From the NCBI GenBank assembly GCA_017462565.1, contig JAFTQW010000020.1:34682-98681 (forward strand): a stretch of DNA of 64,000 nt, given 5' to 3'. The notes beneath the pieces were generated by a model that was not told where the DNA came from, searched no databases, and saw only the letters and a list, made by a program, of their open reading frames with translations. Shown piece after piece: positions 53,237 through 62,033 of this stretch. The stretch comes from Ruminococcus sp. GTDB lineage: Bacteria; Bacillota; Clostridia; Oscillospirales; Ruminococcaceae. Position numbers and translations under genes: made by a program. The first letter of the stretch is position 1; each line of letters begins with the position of its first letter.

Positions 53237-54208
53237 TCAGATTTCACATAGGAAATCGTCGTAATCCTCTTCACCTTTTACAGCCTTAACAGTATCGGTA
53301 ATGAGTGAGTAATCGCAAAGCATATCCTCAATTTCATCGGCAGAGTAGCCGTAATCAAGTAGCATAATGATATCTTCTTCATCAACACCGTAGCAATTGC
53401 ACATTTCAAGAAGGAGCTGTTCATGCTGAGTATAGTAATCGTCCTCCCAGTCATCGTAGCATCTCAGCCATGAAGCATATCTGAAATCTTCTTTGTTATC
53501 AAATTTAGAACGAGTAATAGTTCCCATGCTGTCAATTTTCAGAATATCGCCGTTAGCAGTTTCGATTTTTACATTTGGAAAACCCAGCATATTGACTTTT
53601 TTCAAAGTTTTTTTCATTATGGATTCCGTAGAAGCGTAAACGTAAAGTCCCAGTATTTCAAAATGCAGCAGGTACATAGGATTACTGCCCTTGATGATGT
53701 AAAGTGAATTTTCTTCATCAAGAACTGTAAAAGTGAAATTGCCCTGAACGGTTTCAGCCATATTTTTCAGACTATTAAAGTCCAGCTTTTCTTGCAGTTC
53801 GATAAGCTGCACTGCAACATAACTATCTGTTTCGATGTTAGTATCAGGAAGATTATTTACCTTGCGAAGTTCAAAATCATTATACAAAACTCCATTATGT
53901 GCAAATGCAAAATCTTTATCTGCATTACCTAAAAATGGGTGGTTGTTTTGATTAAACTTCTGATTGCCCTGAGTGGTCAATCGAGTGTGTCCCATAATTG
54001 CAGTCGTACCATCAGGAGCATTAAAGTGTATTTTATGAGCAGGTTTTGGACGTTTAAAGATTGTAACCTTTCCATCACGGATATATGAGATTCCAGCGGC
54101 ATCTGTTCCACGTTCCTCTGCAGCATTTGCAAGTGCCTGAGTGAGTTTTTTCAGGACTTTGTATGGTACAATATGCTTGTAGTCAAGCCAGCCGAATAAT
54201 GCACACAT
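53237..54208 (-). CDS. Class II glutamine amidotransferase (Ntn hydrolase)
   Basis: Releases ammonia from glutamine for a partner enzyme. After Met removal the N-terminal Cys is exposed (MCALFGW). RGTDAAGISYI, MGHTRLTTQG, NNHPF...FAFAHNGVLYND and IETDSYVAVQLIE carry the glutamine-binding Arg, Asn, Gly and Asp. The first ~225 of 323 residues are this domain; the acidic C-terminal ~90 are unassigned. It starts one base after the amidoligase stop, so the two are coupled. ATG chosen after GAGGAGG. Confidence 0.9.
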   Translation of the reverse strand: MCALFGWLDYKHIVPYKVLKKLTQALANAAEERGTDAAGISYIRDGKVTIFKRPKPAHKIHFNAPDGTTAIMGHTRLTTQGNQKFNQNNHPFLGNADKDFAFAHNGVLYNDFELRKVNNLPDTNIETDSYVAVQLIELQEKLDFNSLKNMAETVQGNFTFTVLDEENSLYIIKGSNPMYLLHFEILGLYVYASTESIMKKTLKKVNMLGFPNVKIETANGDILKIDSMGTITRSKFDNKEDFRYASWLRCYDDWEDDYYTQHEQLLLEMCNCYGVDEEDIIMLLDYGYSADEIEDMLCDYSLITDTVKAVKGEEDYDDFLCEI

Positions 54209-54209
54209 A

Positions 54210-55298
54210 TTACATTTCCTCCTCTGTTGTAACTTTTTCATTTATGTAGAGTTGCCTCTCCTTGAGGTACTGAATAAGTTCAGGTTCGGTTATTCCTGCC
54301 ACAAATTCCGACCATGAAAGTTTTGCGATTTCTTCATCGTCCATAAGAACAGCAAGTTCGCAAATTTTGTTTACCAGCTCCAAAGTGGCAATAAGTGTAT
54401 TGTATTTGAGCGTACCCCTGAAAAGTCTGAATTCGATTGTATGGTAGTTGCAAAGGTTCACAGCAACATATCGCCCATAGTTTTTCTTAGCCTTGTCCAT
54501 GATAGCTTTAGGTGAATTTTCATAGCCGTATCTGGCTGCCCAGCGGTTCATAGCATACTCGGAACGGCGTGAAAATTTCAGCATTTCATTCCAGTGATGT
54601 TCTACGAAATACAGGATTCTTGAAATCACTTCGTCTTGCTCCTCACGATTTTCACCGAGCGAATCTCTGTTGACGTGAACATGAAGTCCGCAGGTTGAAG
54701 TCTGGTGAGAACGGTAGCCAAGTCTTACAGCATGATGCATAATGTCTTCCCAGCAGAAATCCTTGTGATATTCAAGCGACATCGGGTGAGTTACAATTTC
54801 CATACCATCATCAAGCGAACCATCGGTTTTGATATATATGTGTTCACCTTGCATATTAGCAATATCAAGGAGCTTTTCTGCATATTCATCGTCCTTGCCT
54901 GCTCCGTCGATTTCTAATTCAACACCGAAATAGCGATTAGAATCACCATAGAAAATTGGTTCAGGTTTGTAGCCGTATTCGTGGATTGCTGCGTTTCTGC
55001 GGAGTTTCTGATAGCATTCGTGACAAAAATATCCATCATCGTACTCATAAGCATCATCGTTGTGAATGAGTGCATCGCATTCTTCACAGCGAGTGTAGTG
55101 GTAGTCGTAGCATTGTCTGCAAAGGCTGGTGTAATCATCGCCCTCTGCATCTTCACTCCAGATTCTTGCACCGCAGCAGTCACAGACTGTTGTGTAATCG
55201 TCCAGGCAATCGGAGCATAAAATTTCACCGTCCAGTTCGCCGTAATCGTTCGTGTCAATAAGTTCTCCACAGTGAGAACAATAGATTTTTTCTTCCAT
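54210..55298 (-). CDS. Amidoligase with N-terminal zinc ribbons
   Basis: Glutamine-synthetase-fold ligase predicted to form amide bonds on an unknown substrate. The first ~110 of 362 residues contain three pairs of CxxC units (CSHCGELI/CSDC, CDCCGARI/CRQC, CEECDALI/CHEC). The catalytic domain follows: RYFGVELEIDG, IKTDGSLDDGMEIVTHPMS, CGLHVHVNRDS, AVNLCNYHTIEFRLFRGT, the metal and nucleotide residues of the Amidoligase_2 family. ATG after GGAGG. Paired with a glutamine amidotransferase that could supply ammonia. Confidence 0.88.
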   Translation of the reverse strand: MEEKIYCSHCGELIDTNDYGELDGEILCSDCLDDYTTVCDCCGARIWSEDAEGDDYTSLCRQCYDYHYTRCEECDALIHNDDAYEYDDGYFCHECYQKLRRNAAIHEYGYKPEPIFYGDSNRYFGVELEIDGAGKDDEYAEKLLDIANMQGEHIYIKTDGSLDDGMEIVTHPMSLEYHKDFCWEDIMHHAVRLGYRSHQTSTCGLHVHVNRDSLGENREEQDEVISRILYFVEHHWNEMLKFSRRSEYAMNRWAARYGYENSPKAIMDKAKKNYGRYVAVNLCNYHTIEFRLFRGTLKYNTLIATLELVNKICELAVLMDDEEIAKLSWSEFVAGITEPELIQYLKERQLYINEKVTTEEEM

Positions 55299-55309
55299 TT
55301 CAATTCCTC

Positions 55310-55351
55310 CGTAAAATAAAAATTGCCCTCTCGGAATCAAACCGAGAGGGC
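55310..55351 (-). terminator. Terminator between DUF960 gene and amidoligase
   Basis: Ten-bp perfect stem GCCCTCTCGG / CCGAGAGGGC followed on the minus strand by AATTTTTATTTT. It separates the DUF960 gene from the amidoligase, although read-through may occur as no second promoter is evident. Confidence 0.88.
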
Positions 55352-55362
55352 TTTGTGTTAGG

Positions 55363-55647
55363 TTAATATTCTTCTGCTAAAAGCATAGTTGAGTATGTGT
55401 CACTATCAATGATGTAAACCTTTGATGTTATTGGGGTGCCAGTTGGGATAAGGTACTCCCTGCGATATGTAGGTTGTTCTGAAAAGTGTGTGATTTTCTG
55501 AATGCCGCTCAGATTTTCCAGTTTGAACACCTGGAAATAATCTCGCTCTTCCGGTAATCCGTCAATACAACTCCACATAAAAAGCTGAAGTTCAATTGGT
55601 ACTTCCGACTGAACTCCTCGTGTAAGATAACGCTGGTTGTTGAACAT
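55363..55647 (-). CDS. DUF960 family protein
   Basis: 94-residue protein beginning MFNNQRYLTRGVQSEVPIELQLFMW, the start characteristic of DUF960 proteins found on integrative elements. LDYxQVF-like DYFQVFKLENL follows. Function unknown. AGGAGG precedes the ATG. It is the first gene of the leftward int module. Confidence 0.8.
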   Translation of the reverse strand: MFNNQRYLTRGVQSEVPIELQLFMWSCIDGLPEERDYFQVFKLENLSGIQKITHFSEQPTYRREYLIPTGTPITSKVYIIDSDTYSTMLLAEEY

Positions 55648-56160
55648 TGTTTCACCTCCTGCTGATTTGTTACGCTCCTATGTTCCGCCCGAAGGCGTTT
55701 ATCTATGTGGTCTCACCATTTTCGTAAAATCAGTACCTGACATAGATTCACTACTATGATATATAACTGTATCGGTTTATATTTACAATTGATTACAAAC
55801 ATTTTTTATGTTTCCGAGATGCTCTGGTGTGATGCTCTCAGTACAAAGAAGAGTTTTGGGAGATGATTGTTATTTAAGATTATGGCGTGACTGATACATT
55901 CTTCTATGGTGTTCTTGTCTCGCTCCGCCGAGACAAACACCACAGAATAACAAAAACAAGGGATTTTTGTACATTACCCTTATATATATTAAGGTAATTG
56001 TACATTTTTCCCGTACTGTACTTTTTTTCTTTTTGTCCGTGAGTGGAAGGTATGCGAACACCGACCCCACGCATGGACGAAATTATCATCCATGCCAAAG
56101 TAATAAAAAATATAATCAACTATAACAGTAAAAAAATAAAGTCAAAAGGTGGAATGTAAC
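55648..56160. other. Non-coding region of the integrase module with several hairpins
   Basis: About 510 bases without a convincing gene. It holds a possible minus-strand promoter for DUF960 (TTGTAA, 17 bases, TATATA near 55760-55790) and, in the resulting leader, CGCC-TTCG-GGCG (55686-55697), a stable tetraloop. Rightward are GTCTCG/CGAGAC inside GGTGTT/AACACC (55907-55942), TGTACA..TTACC / GGTAA..TGTACA (55978-56013 region) and GCATGGA/TCCATGC (56073-56097). This clustering would suit a regulatory region, transfer origin or attachment end; none is proven. Confidence 0.45.
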
Positions 56161-56560
56161 ATGAAACAAGTGATAGCACTCAGATACTATCAATCGAATG
56201 CAGGCTGTGATATGCTGTTCAACACCGTCGTTCATTACGGCTTGCGATATATAGAATATGAAAATCAAATACTGTTCTTTATCAGGGAGGAAATTGCTAA
56301 TGAAAGAACAGCATATTTTTTTGGAGATTTGCTGTGCCATATATTCAATACAACTTACTCAAACAATCAATATAGCTATCCAGCAGAAAGTCCAGATTAT
56401 GAAGTCGGTATCTATGACATGGATGATTTCCTCACAGTTGGAGCAGGCTGTTGGGCGTGCAAGACTGCTGAGGGAAGATTGTACGGTAATTGTTTACGCT
56501 GGATTTCCCGTAGAACAGGCTGAATATAGAGATAAATCGTTGATTCAGAATGCGGAATAA
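56161..56560 (+). pseudogene. Frameshifted small helicase-like gene
   Basis: The first frame (MKQVIALRYYQSNAGCDMLFNTVVHYGLRYIEYENQ...YDMDDF) has AAAGGTGG upstream and would end at 120 residues. A shift of frame near 56425 joins it to SSQLEQAVGRARLLREDCTVIVYAGFPVEQAEYRD, whose QAVGRAR resembles helicase/primase motif VI of mobile-element proteins. The second part has no start of its own, so one broken gene is the best reading. A programmed shift is not excluded. Confidence 0.55.
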
Positions 56561-56693
56561 TTCGTAAAAATCGTATACGGATACAGAAAAAGTATTATGG
56601 AAAACAGTTTTATTGTTTTCTTTAATAATCGACCTAACATAACAATAAAAGATGATAAAAAATCTTATAAAAATCAGAAAGGAAACATTTGAC

Positions 56694-56885
56694 ATGGAAA
56701 ATGAAATCATGAGGTTTGAAGAGGTCATGGAGTTTTTGAACATCGGTAAAAATACGCTTTACACGCTTTTGAATAGCGGAGAAATCAATGCGTTTAAAAT
56801 CGGAAAGGTCTGGAAAATTCCAAAGAAATCAGTCGAAGAATATGTGAATAGAAAAGTGCAGAAAAGTTTGAATGGAGGTCGTTGA
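56694..56885 (+). CDS. Excisionase-family helix-turn-helix protein
   Basis: 63 residues: RFEEVMEFLNIGKNTLYTLLNSGEINAFKIGKVWKIPKKSVEEYVNRK, a MerR-like/HTH_17 DNA-binding fold. AAAGGA precedes the ATG. Its stop overlaps the methylase start, so it is likely a regulator of, or partner to, the methylase. It differs clearly from the Xis at 52959. Confidence 0.85.
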   Translation: MENEIMRFEEVMEFLNIGKNTLYTLLNSGEINAFKIGKVWKIPKKSVEEYVNRKVQKSLNGGR

Positions 56886-57748
56886 TGATGTATGACAAAA
56901 ATATATCGCCCGTTTTAAAGTGGGCAGGCGGAAAAACACAGCTCCTGGGACAGCTTACATCTTTGATGCCGACCGAAGAAATCACTACATACTGTGAGCC
57001 ATTTCTTGGCGGCGGAGCAATGTTATTCAGAATACAGCCTGGTGTTGCTTATGTGAATGATATTAATGTGGGACTGATGAATGTATACAATGTTATCAAA
57101 CATTTCCCAGAGGCACTGATTACGGAGCTTAGTAGTTACGAAAATACAGCTGAGTTCTACTATACAATCAGAGGATTTGACAGAGATGCCGAGAGATTTG
57201 CAGTATTAACGGCAGTGGAGCAGGCGGCAAGATTTATCTATCTGAATAAGACTTGTTTCAACGGTCTGTACCGTGAGAATCGTCAGGGACAGTTTAATGT
57301 TTCCTATGGGAAATACAAAAATCCTGATTTTGTCAATGCTGAGGGCATTCGTGCGGTCAGTCAGTATTTCAATGCGGCAAATATATACTTTACATCGATG
57401 GATTTTTCGGAAGTATTGAAAACTTTGCCATCAGGTTCTTTTGTATATCTTGACCCGCCCTATGACCCAGTATCCGAAACAGCAAATTTTACGGGTTACA
57501 CCAGATACGGCTTTACAAAAGATGACCATATCAGGCTGAAACAATGCTGTGATGAGCTGACTTCAAGAGGAATCAAGTTTATGCTCTCCAATTCCAATAC
57601 GGACTTTATTCGTCAGCTGTATACTGGATATTTTATCACGGAGGTTTTGGCAAGACGGGCAATCAACTGCAATGGTGATGGGAGAGGTGAAATTAAGGAG
57701 CTTGTTATCAGGAATTATTGTATGAATTATTTCATAAAACAAAATTGA
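56885..57748 (+). CDS. Dam-type DNA adenine-N6 methyltransferase
   Basis: D12-class (alpha) methylase, 287 residues. PVLKWAGGKTQLL is motif X, CEPFLGGGAMLFR motif I (SAM binding), and VYLDPPYDPVSETANFTGY motif IV with DPPY. LNKTCFNGLYRENRQGQFNV matches the family's recognition region. Dam relatives methylate GATC, but the specificity here is not established. Two adjacent ATG codons follow GGAGG; I use the first. No cognate restriction enzyme is seen next to it. Confidence 0.93.
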   Translation: MMYDKNISPVLKWAGGKTQLLGQLTSLMPTEEITTYCEPFLGGGAMLFRIQPGVAYVNDINVGLMNVYNVIKHFPEALITELSSYENTAEFYYTIRGFDRDAERFAVLTAVEQAARFIYLNKTCFNGLYRENRQGQFNVSYGKYKNPDFVNAEGIRAVSQYFNAANIYFTSMDFSEVLKTLPSGSFVYLDPPYDPVSETANFTGYTRYGFTKDDHIRLKQCCDELTSRGIKFMLSNSNTDFIRQLYTGYFITEVLARRAINCNGDGRGEIKELVIRNYCMNYFIKQN

Positions 57749-57807
57749 TATTAGTAATGCGGAGCCATAACAGCTCCGCATCACATTTTCAAAACATCCT
57801 CATCATC
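57746..57807. repeat. Right copy of the ~60-base direct repeat
   Basis: Begins at the methylase stop and repeats TGATATTA, the ATGCGGAGC/GCTCCGCAT hairpin and the integrase tail. On the minus strand it reads KMMRMF-stop where the integrase gene ends LMMGMF-stop. It is therefore a remnant of an integrase 3' end, or an attachment site that includes it. Confidence 0.7.
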
Positions 57808-57810
57808 TTT

Positions 57811-58227
57811 TTACAGTTTTTCATCGAAGTTCGGTTCAATATGCATAGAACCGCCTACGATCAGCTTACTTTTTCCGGGTTCATCTTTCACAAATTTCAA
57901 AATGGAAAAACCGCCTTCTGGATAATATGTTTCTTCTTTCAGCAGAAAACCGGTTTTATCGAAAGTCAGAGTTGTGAAAACGTCTGTTTCGGAAGAGTAG
58001 AACTGTGCTATTCTAAGACCTTTCGAGTTTTCAGAATAACAGCTGTACTCTTTTGGATCTTTGTATGTTGTCAAACCAAAATCGTTCCATGTGGTTTCCG
58101 TATAGTTTTCTACAGCTGTTCTGACAAAGTTGGGCAACTCATTTTCCCTATACTCGTACTCATTAATATTCTGGGTGATCTTGCATGCAGAGGGGTCATA
58201 TCTGGTTTCTGAAAAAAATACATTCAT
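57811..58227 (-). CDS. Unknown small protein, third gene of the ATPase operon
   Basis: Not recognised. 138 residues, soluble, rich in aromatic and charged residues (YDPSACKITQNINEYEYRENELPNFVRTAVENYTETTWNDFGL; TTLTFDKTGFLLKEETYYPEGGF). GGAGAT lies eight bases before the ATG. It is 19 bases downstream of the preceding gene of the same strand and shares the ATPase promoter. Confidence 0.7.
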   Translation of the reverse strand: MNVFFSETRYDPSACKITQNINEYEYRENELPNFVRTAVENYTETTWNDFGLTTYKDPKEYSCYSENSKGLRIAQFYSSETDVFTTLTFDKTGFLLKEETYYPEGGFSILKFVKDEPGKSKLIVGGSMHIEPNFDEKL

Positions 58228-58246
58228 ATTATCTATCTCCTTATTT

Positions 58247-58834
58247 TTATTGTGTACATTTCAGTTTATCCAGTGTATTTCTGGCGACTGTATTAATATA
58301 TTCGTAAAGTGTTTCTGGGAGGTTATTTTCATCGTTTTGATACAGCTCTTCAAAATGATTACACATAAATTGATTGAGAATACTGCGGCGAATCTCCTTT
58401 AATAAGCTGTCATCATCTGCGCCATTTTTTATCATATTCCAAAATTCCATGGAAAGAACATAGGGTTCAATTTCATGTGGGAAGTAGTATGAAAAGGGCA
58501 AACAATCTGCATCTGGCATAATAAGTGTCCAAACACCATTGGTTACTTTCTCAAGATGTTCATAGGCTTCTTTGAGCAGATCCTTTGCTGCAAAAGGAAG
58601 GTAGTCCTCATGCATATCTGGGTATTCGATTTGTATAAGGTCTTTCACATACTGATATATCCCCCTTTTTTTGAGTGTATATGTTCCATCAAAGTCATTT
58701 TGGGTAAATTCCCCTGAAAATATTGCAGTCAGCTGAAAATCAGTCGGACGTTCTCCAACATTCATCTTATGTAAAACATCAGCGCAATATTTAATCATAC
58801 CGATTTCTTCTTTTCTGTGAAAACGTTCCAGCAT
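58247..58834 (-). CDS. Unknown protein, second gene of the ATPase operon
   Basis: Not recognised. 195 residues, mostly helical and acidic (MLERFHRKEEIGMIKYCADVLHKMN...). AAGGAGG sits seven bases before the ATG. It starts 12 bases after the ATPase stop, so they are co-expressed and possibly interact. No enzymatic motif is visible. Confidence 0.72.
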   Translation of the reverse strand: MLERFHRKEEIGMIKYCADVLHKMNVGERPTDFQLTAIFSGEFTQNDFDGTYTLKKRGIYQYVKDLIQIEYPDMHEDYLPFAAKDLLKEAYEHLEKVTNGVWTLIMPDADCLPFSYYFPHEIEPYVLSMEFWNMIKNGADDDSLLKEIRRSILNQFMCNHFEELYQNDENNLPETLYEYINTVARNTLDKLKCTQ

Positions 58835-58846
58835 AGTTGTTCCTCC

Positions 58847-61792
58847 TTATGAATTCGTGTTTTTTCTGAGCGGTGAGTCAGGGGCAAGAGCGGTTGTGCC
58901 TGAAATAATAGATTCTTCAGGGCAGTTGGTTTCAAAGTTATAGATTGTTCCTTGAATAAAACATTCTCCTGTATGAAGTTCACCCAGCTTGTAAATCTCA
59001 CTTTTTTTCAGTCCAAGCATATTGGCAACGGACGCTCTGGAAGCCAGATCAGGCTGAAAGTAAACGGAAACGCCCGCTTGTTTCAGCATACGATTTTGTT
59101 TTATATCATTCACGTATTGTGTTGCAAAATTCATGTCAATCAGGTATTTTCTGCCTTCTTTTAAAAGTTTACTGATAACACTGTTTTCGGAAAGATTCTG
59201 GTTCTGTATCTCATCAATCAGTATGCTGAGCTGATGTGGTTCAGTTTCATGCCTCTGTGCATAGTACAGTGAAGCAAGCAGCATATCTGTCAACTGATCC
59301 CCATTTTCACTTAGGCTCTCTTCCATTGAGATAATAACAATTTCTTTGTATTTGTTCAGAAACGCTGACCAGTCATTTGATGTTTCCATTCCGCTGTCAA
59401 TGATTTCTTCAAAGATAGAATAAAGTTTGGCTGCAATGCTTTTTTCAGAGATGTCTTCCGTGTTTTCAAACTGTTCCAGAAGATCGATGTAAGTGGGTGA
59501 ATCCGTTTGCAGCATCATTTTCTTGACAATATTCTTTAATGCTAATTCCTGATTTTGACTGGGATCGTGAATCGCTTCACTTAAAATGTTGCAGAGCATT
59601 TTCCTGCGTGCAAGCGGCTTGTCCGTGTCATACGTGTGGAACAAATTCACAGGTACACCATCCTCTTCAATACTATGAAATGTGATATGATTAGAAATAA
59701 AATCTTCCGGCAGGCATTCTATAAGTTTTTCCTTGGTAAAGGACGAGTTGGCATCGAATGCAACAATATGATTTCCCGTCCTGTGAAGATGATACAAAAG
59801 CTGTATCAGAAATACTGTTTTACCGCTGCCGCTTTTTCCGGTTATGAATCGATGCTGATTACTGGCAGGTGTCAGAACTTGTCCGGCAGTATAACCAAGA
59901 TAGTTTTGAACTAATGGTACGAAATTCTGAAAATGCACATCATCTCTGAAATATTGCTTTGTTTTCTGGCTTTCAATATATTGCAGTACATCTGTGCTGA
60001 CGATTCTTTGAAACTTAAAAGCAATCAGTTTCTTTTGCTGAGGGATTTTGTTTTCATCATAGATCGTGGTTGGTTTACGATGACCATTGGTAGCAACAAG
60101 AAGGTCTTCTTCTTTCAGAGCAGTCAAAATGCTGTTGACTGTTGAGGCGGTAGTGATTTGGGGAAGAAAGACACTTTTCATGGTAGATTCTTCTGCTAAC
60201 AGTAATTCTCCATCATGAATGAGTGTGTTTTGTTTTTCTGTAAAGCACATATCTCTGTTCAGTTCCCGGATATCTATGATTCCTGCCGACAATGTATGAT
60301 TCAGAACACGGGAAAATTCATTTATGATTGCTGCAGAATTTCCGTTTTCTGTACGTAGACTGTTTTGAATCAGAGTAAGCAGAAATTCTTTCATGTGATC
60401 AGACATTGTTATGTGAAAGATACAGCACCACAAACGTAAAACGGAATAGAGAATTGCAAAAATATTTTTGCTGTCCTCAGTCGGAAGCAGCTCATTTACT
60501 TCTTTTTTTAGTTCAGCTGTCCATGTCTGCAATTTCTGATCATAATCAGAAAAATGGGCACAGAATGTATCTATAAAGATTCTGGTCATTGCATCCAGAG
60601 ATTCACACAATTGACTGCGTTCTGCGGCAGAAATTCCGGCACCAAAGTTTTCATCTATTTCCAAAATCAATGCTCTTCCGCTGGGAAGTTGATGCTGAAT
60701 GGTTTTTGATAAAATTGCTGTAAGATGTGGTTTGTACGCTTCATTGGAACGCTCAGAGCAGATGACATCCAGTGAACTGCTGCGTTTCACCTTGCTTTCA
60801 GAAGTGGTATCATCAATGAATACAACCGTTTCATCTTTACTTTCATTTAAAATTCGAGTCAGCTCTGTTTTACTGATAGTCAATGAATTTGGCGGCTTGT
60901 GACAATTGTAAGTCTTGATAATGCTGCATGCAAGAGCTTCGGAATCCGAATGATGTGATGAAATAACGGAAATCATGGATGGCATCAAATGTATATCATC
61001 CAAATAGGTAGAGAGCAGACCGGTAAGTCTGAATGTCATCAGTACGAATACTGATGGCGATTTTAGGTATGGTATAATTGCTTCTGCAATTTCTTCAGGC
61101 AGTTTATTGGTCATTGGGAGCATCTTGCTTTGGTAAGGAGCAGAGATGTATGGCTTTATGAAATCCGGAAATTGGAAATTGCAGCATGTGTATGCAACAG
61201 ATTTGATTTTACCATTTTCTTTGTTCAAGGAAAGACCTGGGAACTCCGGAATGATAATATATCTGATGTCCGAACTCTGTATGCATGTCATGAGCATATC
61301 ATAAAGAAATTCATTTGCAAGACTTTTGCTGCATTCCCTTTTGAACTCAGTGAAGTACTGCATCAGGTTTCCCTTGCTGATTTTATCTATAGGAATGAAA
61401 GCAGACGACAGAGAATTGATACCGGACCAGTATATCACATGAATATAAAACTTTGGCATTCTATTGGTTGTCACTACGAAAATGTAAAAGTATTTTAACT
61501 TGAATATGCCGATTTCTTTGTGACTTCCGTTTGGTTCATTGCTGCGGACTTTTCCATTTGCATCGGTGAAAAAGGTTCTGGGTGAGTGTTCTCTTATGGA
61601 TTTCAGAGAGGCGATTTGTGCGGTAAGCTGAAATATGGTTTGGTCTTTGGCAGTAAGCATAGAGTTTGCTTGAATTGCCATCTGATTGCATTGATTTTCC
61701 AGCTCAGAAACCCTTAAGCCATATTGGTTACGCTGTTGGATGATTTGATTGACATCTTCAAATAAACCATGAGAAAATTGTCCTTGCATCAT
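58847..61792 (-). CDS. HerA/FtsK-like P-loop ATPase with large unknown N-terminal region
   Basis: 981 residues. The first ~65 form a coiled coil (ELENQCNQMAIQANSMLTAKD). Residues ~95-600 are not recognised but include FVVTTNRMPKFYIHVIYW and VVFIDDTTSE. From ~640 there is a pumping-type ATPase: FITGKSGSGKTVFLIQLLYHLH (Walker A, ~650), IVAFDANSSFTKEKL, LSILIDEIQNQNL (Walker B, ~854), FATQYVNDIKQNR (sensor-like), then LGELHTGECFIQG. This order fits HerA/VirD4/FtsK-like DNA translocases found in defence and transfer systems. ATG seven bases after GGAG. Divergent from the 615-residue gene. Confidence 0.75.
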   Translation of the reverse strand: MMQGQFSHGLFEDVNQIIQQRNQYGLRVSELENQCNQMAIQANSMLTAKDQTIFQLTAQIASLKSIREHSPRTFFTDANGKVRSNEPNGSHKEIGIFKLKYFYIFVVTTNRMPKFYIHVIYWSGINSLSSAFIPIDKISKGNLMQYFTEFKRECSKSLANEFLYDMLMTCIQSSDIRYIIIPEFPGLSLNKENGKIKSVAYTCCNFQFPDFIKPYISAPYQSKMLPMTNKLPEEIAEAIIPYLKSPSVFVLMTFRLTGLLSTYLDDIHLMPSMISVISSHHSDSEALACSIIKTYNCHKPPNSLTISKTELTRILNESKDETVVFIDDTTSESKVKRSSSLDVICSERSNEAYKPHLTAILSKTIQHQLPSGRALILEIDENFGAGISAAERSQLCESLDAMTRIFIDTFCAHFSDYDQKLQTWTAELKKEVNELLPTEDSKNIFAILYSVLRLWCCIFHITMSDHMKEFLLTLIQNSLRTENGNSAAIINEFSRVLNHTLSAGIIDIRELNRDMCFTEKQNTLIHDGELLLAEESTMKSVFLPQITTASTVNSILTALKEEDLLVATNGHRKPTTIYDENKIPQQKKLIAFKFQRIVSTDVLQYIESQKTKQYFRDDVHFQNFVPLVQNYLGYTAGQVLTPASNQHRFITGKSGSGKTVFLIQLLYHLHRTGNHIVAFDANSSFTKEKLIECLPEDFISNHITFHSIEEDGVPVNLFHTYDTDKPLARRKMLCNILSEAIHDPSQNQELALKNIVKKMMLQTDSPTYIDLLEQFENTEDISEKSIAAKLYSIFEEIIDSGMETSNDWSAFLNKYKEIVIISMEESLSENGDQLTDMLLASLYYAQRHETEPHQLSILIDEIQNQNLSENSVISKLLKEGRKYLIDMNFATQYVNDIKQNRMLKQAGVSVYFQPDLASRASVANMLGLKKSEIYKLGELHTGECFIQGTIYNFETNCPEESIISGTTALAPDSPLRKNTNS

Positions 61793-61815
61793 AGTATAAC
61801 TCCTTTTCTGATTTG

Positions 61816-61873
61816 TATATCACAAGTTTTCCTGTGATATATCCAGTATAGCACAGCATCTTTGTAATCACAA
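61816..61873 (-). promoter_or_regulatory. Promoter and palindromic site of the HerA-like operon
   Basis: Minus strand TTGTGA (61868-61873), 17 bases, TATACT (61845-61850) preceded by TGC. Just downstream is the perfect inverted repeat TATATCACA-N8-TGTGATATA (61816-61841), a candidate operator or leader hairpin. Confidence 0.65.
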
Positions 61874-61973
61874 ATAAACAACATAAAATAGTGAAAAATA
61901 TAGTAAATATTATAGAAAATATGTGTTTAATAAGATGAAAATATAAAATACAATATAAAATAGTGATTTAATG

Positions 61974-62002
61974 TAGACAAGTGTGTAGTGATATGATATA
62001 AT
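61974..62002 (+). promoter_or_regulatory. Promoter of the 615-residue gene
   Basis: TAGACA and a perfect TATAAT 17 bases apart, with TGA before the -10. It lies back to back with the HerA-like promoter, about 100 AT-rich bases apart. Confidence 0.65.
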
Positions 62003-62033
62003 AAAAAGAGAATTGTGCGGAGGAGTTGGTTAC

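Noticed and set aside
56013-56021. GTACTGTAC as a third WYL operator
   Set aside because: The two GTAC units are separated by one base instead of eight, and no promoter is aligned with them.
55904-56119. Short minus-strand open frame in the hairpin-rich region
   Set aside because: Composition is not protein-like, there is no ribosome site, and it runs through strong inverted repeats.
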